A stretch of DNA of 64,000 nucleotides, from the NCBI GenBank assembly GCA_017621475.1, contig JAGATA010000041.1, positions 35,144 to 99,143 on the forward strand, read 5' to 3'. The notes beneath the pieces were generated by a model that saw only the letters and a list, made by a program, of their open reading frames with translations, did no database searches and was not told the origin of the DNA. Origin of the DNA: Clostridia bacterium (GTDB lineage: Bacteria; Bacillota; Clostridia; Oscillospirales; CAG-272). Position numbers and translations under genes: made by a program. Below are positions 62,183 through 64,000 of this stretch, one piece after another; the stretch's first letter is position 1; every line of letters starts with the position of its first letter.

Positions 62183-62340
62183 ATTTTTCGCTTTCAAGGC
62201 GGCTTTTTGTCTTTTTGACTTTTCGTGCCATCGCCGCCGTATGACACGGGACTTTTTCGTCCGTTTTTAATTTGCTACGCCGAGCGAATTTTATGTGTAA
62301 CAAATTTTCGCAAAAATTCAAAGTTAACAAAATAAAAAAA

Positions 62341-62369
62341 TTGACTTAGCGCACCTTGCGTGATATAAT
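62341..62369 (+). promoter_or_regulatory. sigma-A promoter of metY
   Basis: TTGACT (62341-62346), 17 bases, TATAAT (62364-62369). The leader to the ATG is about 40 bases and contains no visible riboswitch. Confidence 0.78.
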
Positions 62370-62415
62370 ATTTATCAAAACAGTTTATTTCCGAAAATTC
62401 GGGAGGAATAACAAA

Positions 62416-63696
62416 ATGAAAGAGTTAAACATAGAAACAAAATGCATCCAGGCGGGCTACGTCCCCGGCAACGGCGAGCCCAGACAAATTCCGATAATCC
62501 AGAGCACCACGTTCAAATACGATACGAGCGAAGACATGGGCAAGCTCTTCGACCTTGAAGCAAGCGGATATTTCTACACGCGCTTGCAGAACCCCACAAA
62601 CGATTACGTTGCCGCAAAAATTGCAGCTCTCGAAGGCGGCACGGCAGCGATGCTCACCTCCTCCGGTCAGGCGGCAAACTTCTACACGATATTCAACCTT
62701 GCCTCCTGCGGCGACCACGTTGTTGCAGTTTCCACCATCTACGGCGGTACGTTCAACCTCTTCTCCGTAACAATGAAGCGTATGGGCATTGACTTTACGT
62801 TCGTTTCCCCCTACTGTACGGACGAAGAGCTCGAAGCGGCTTTCCGCCCCAACACGAAAGCGGTATTCGGCGAAACCATCGCAAACCCCGCGCTAGTTGT
62901 TCTTGATATCGAGCGTTTTGCAAACGCGGCGCACGCGCACGGCGTTCCGCTTATCGTTGACAACACATTTGCAACGCCAATCCTATGCAACCCCTTCAAA
63001 TTCGGTGCGGACATCGTTACTCACTCCACAACAAAATATATGGACGGCCACGGCGCCGGCGTAGGTGGCTGCATCGTTGACAGAGGCAAGTTCGATTGGA
63101 CAAAATATCCCGAAAAATTCCCCGGTCTTTGCACTCCCGACGAAAGCTACCACGGCGTAACGTACACGGAGCGCTTCGGTCTTGAAGGCGCATTCATCAC
63201 AAAAGCCACGGCACAGCTTATGCGCGACTTCGGCTCCATCCAGTCCCCCCAGAACGCTTTTCTTCTCAACCTCGGTCTTGAAAGCCTCCACGTTCGTATG
63301 GAGCGCCACTGCGCAAACGCAAAGAAGATCGCAGAGTATCTTTCCACAAACGAAAACATCGCTTGGGTAAAATACAGCGCACTTGAAGGCGACAAGGACT
63401 ATGCTCTCGCCCAAAAATATCTCCCCAAGGGTTCTTGCGGCGTTATCAGCTTCGGCGTAAAAGGCGGCAGAAAAGCAGCGGAAGCGTTTATGAAGAAGCT
63501 CAAGCTCGCCTCTATCGAAACGCACGTTGCAGACGCGCGCACCTGCTGCTTGCACCCTGCAAGCGCAACACACCGCCAGATGAACGATGCAGAGCTCGTT
63601 GCGGCGGGCGTTAGCGCAGACCTCGTTCGCCTTTCCGTAGGTCTTGAAAACGCGGACGACCTTATTGCAGACCTTGAACAGGCATTACTTTCTTGA
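62416..63696 (+). CDS. metY: O-acetylhomoserine aminocarboxypropyltransferase (O-acetylhomoserine sulfhydrylase)
   Basis: A 426-residue PLP enzyme that makes homocysteine from O-acetylhomoserine and sulfide. It belongs to the Cys/Met metabolism family. TLRPH-like start here KCIQAGYVPGNGEPRQIPI, FYTRLQNPTNDYVAAKIAAL, SSGQAANFYTIFNL, VDNTFATP, and the PLP Lys in VTHSTTKYMDGHGAG. LSVGLENADDLIADLEQAL closes the protein. GGAGG is upstream of the ATG. With cysK it gives both cysteine and homocysteine by direct sulfhydrylation. The length (about 425) is the MetY type, not the shorter MetB/MetC type. Confidence 0.95.
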   Translation: MKELNIETKCIQAGYVPGNGEPRQIPIIQSTTFKYDTSEDMGKLFDLEASGYFYTRLQNPTNDYVAAKIAALEGGTAAMLTSSGQAANFYTIFNLASCGDHVVAVSTIYGGTFNLFSVTMKRMGIDFTFVSPYCTDEELEAAFRPNTKAVFGETIANPALVVLDIERFANAAHAHGVPLIVDNTFATPILCNPFKFGADIVTHSTTKYMDGHGAGVGGCIVDRGKFDWTKYPEKFPGLCTPDESYHGVTYTERFGLEGAFITKATAQLMRDFGSIQSPQNAFLLNLGLESLHVRMERHCANAKKIAEYLSTNENIAWVKYSALEGDKDYALAQKYLPKGSCGVISFGVKGGRKAAEAFMKKLKLASIETHVADARTCCLHPASATHRQMNDAELVAAGVSADLVRLSVGLENADDLIADLEQALLS

Positions 63697-63709
63697 AAGA
63701 ACTCACCTT

Positions 63710-63850
63710 TCTTGAAAGAAAGGTGAGCCAAAGAACTTTACTAAGTGATATAAGCAAAAAACAAGCTTCCTCACATAGAGGAAGCTTGTTTGAGCCTTTT
63801 TATACAGAGTGAAAGAAAGCAACCAAAGAACTTTCCTAAGTGGTATAAGC
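63710..63850. repeat. dispersed repeat copies C and D, with an intervening hairpin
   Basis: Copy C is CTTTCTTGAAAGAAAGG and CAAAGAACTTTACTAAGTG. Copy D is GTGAAAGAAAGCAACCAAAG and AACTTTCCTAAGTGGTATAAGC. The string ATATAAGCAAAAA recurs after each. Between them ACAAGCTTCCTC pairs with GAGGAAGCTTGT (63761-63792), which also serves as terminator for metY. These copies are related to 26498-26541 and 26579-26620. Confidence 0.65.
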
Positions 63851-63870
63851 AAAAATTAAAGGGCAAATTG

Positions 63871-64000
63871 TCAAGCAAGTGCAACACCAAAAAATGCTTC
63901 AAAAGGCGAAAGCCAGCCCAAACATTTTTTTGGTCTCAAGTTAATAGATAAAACAATATTTTGCAAGGTTTCATTATCCAAGGAATGAAAGTTGTAGCCT
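63871..64000 (-). mobile_element. IS30-family transposase, C-terminal end (cut by window edge)
   Basis: The last 42 codons of a transposase read YNFHSLDNETLQNIVLSINL, then RPKKCLGWLSPFEAFFGVAL, A and a stop. The ending R-P-x-K-x-L-G-W/F-x-x-P-x-E-x-F matches the IS30 group. The rest of the element lies beyond the window. GGGCAAATTGTCAAGCAAGTGC just after the stop probably belongs to its terminal inverted repeat. The dispersed repeats next to it could have served as target. Confidence 0.8.

Overview
The window reads as part of the chromosome of an anaerobic, endospore-forming Firmicute of the class Clostridia, probably an uncultured gut lineage. Three sporulation genes are present (spoIVA, spoIIE, spoIVB). 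There is also a SpoIIIE/FtsK translocase, good Shine-Dalgarno sites (AGGAGG types), sigma-A promoters of the TTGACA/17/TATAAT type and Firmicute families such as DUF896, MntP and GtrA. No rRNA genes and no CRISPR array were seen. One tRNA (Arg, CCT anticodon) is present.

Layout. 1-8040, leftward: mltG (cut by the window edge), CPBP protease, 5-formyl-THF cyclo-ligase, DJ-1 protein, acetyltransferase, thymidylate kinase, ftsK/spoIIIE and uppP. 8190-13170, mostly rightward: a split TauE/SafE transporter pair, a BspA-type leucine-rich lipoprotein, DUF896 and an M29 aminopeptidase. 13210-16150, leftward: a CotH surface protein and nadA. 16400-21840, rightward: two small membrane proteins, cysK, then spoIVA-glmS. 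21900-23420 is an AT-rich accessory module. In it an XRE regulator faces a leftward operon for a 24-residue peptide and two membrane proteins, across a promoter region packed with palindromes. 23550-28960 is an arginine operon (argC-argJ-argB-argD-argF, leftward) under a promoter that carries an ArgR box. 29250-36520: a lipoprotein, a deoxyinosine glycosylase, a C_GCAxxG_C_C protein, a flavin oxidoreductase with GtrA, mntP behind a yybP-ykoY manganese riboswitch, an acyl-ACP thioesterase and an ABC exporter. 36560-41820, leftward: SF0329 protein, glmM, a hexapeptide acyltransferase-like protein, tRNA-Arg, an AI-2E family transporter and a LiaF-like protein. 41836-46297 is potABCD (polyamine uptake). 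46666-50461: spoIIE and an aminotransferase.

The region 52200-60850 stands out. It is a leftward magnesium-transport island with different codon use (many CTG, CAG and ACC codons). It holds two MgtA-type P-type ATPases, an MgtC/SapB protein, a winged-helix regulator and small membrane proteins. It lies between broken pieces of regulator genes, and imperfect direct repeats flank it. Both ATPases, the regulator and one further small gene carry single disabling lesions, so the island looks recently acquired and now decaying. The right end resumes host genes (spoIVB, metY) and stops inside an IS30-type transposase.

The most unusual items are: a PotA ATPase whose C-terminal TOBE region contains two InlB/Flg_new-type repeats normally found on surface proteins; the palindrome-rich XRE/24-residue-peptide module; a 31-codon leader ORF overlapping a long hairpin in front of mgtA; and the decaying magnesium island. 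No wholly new system can be proved from sequence alone.
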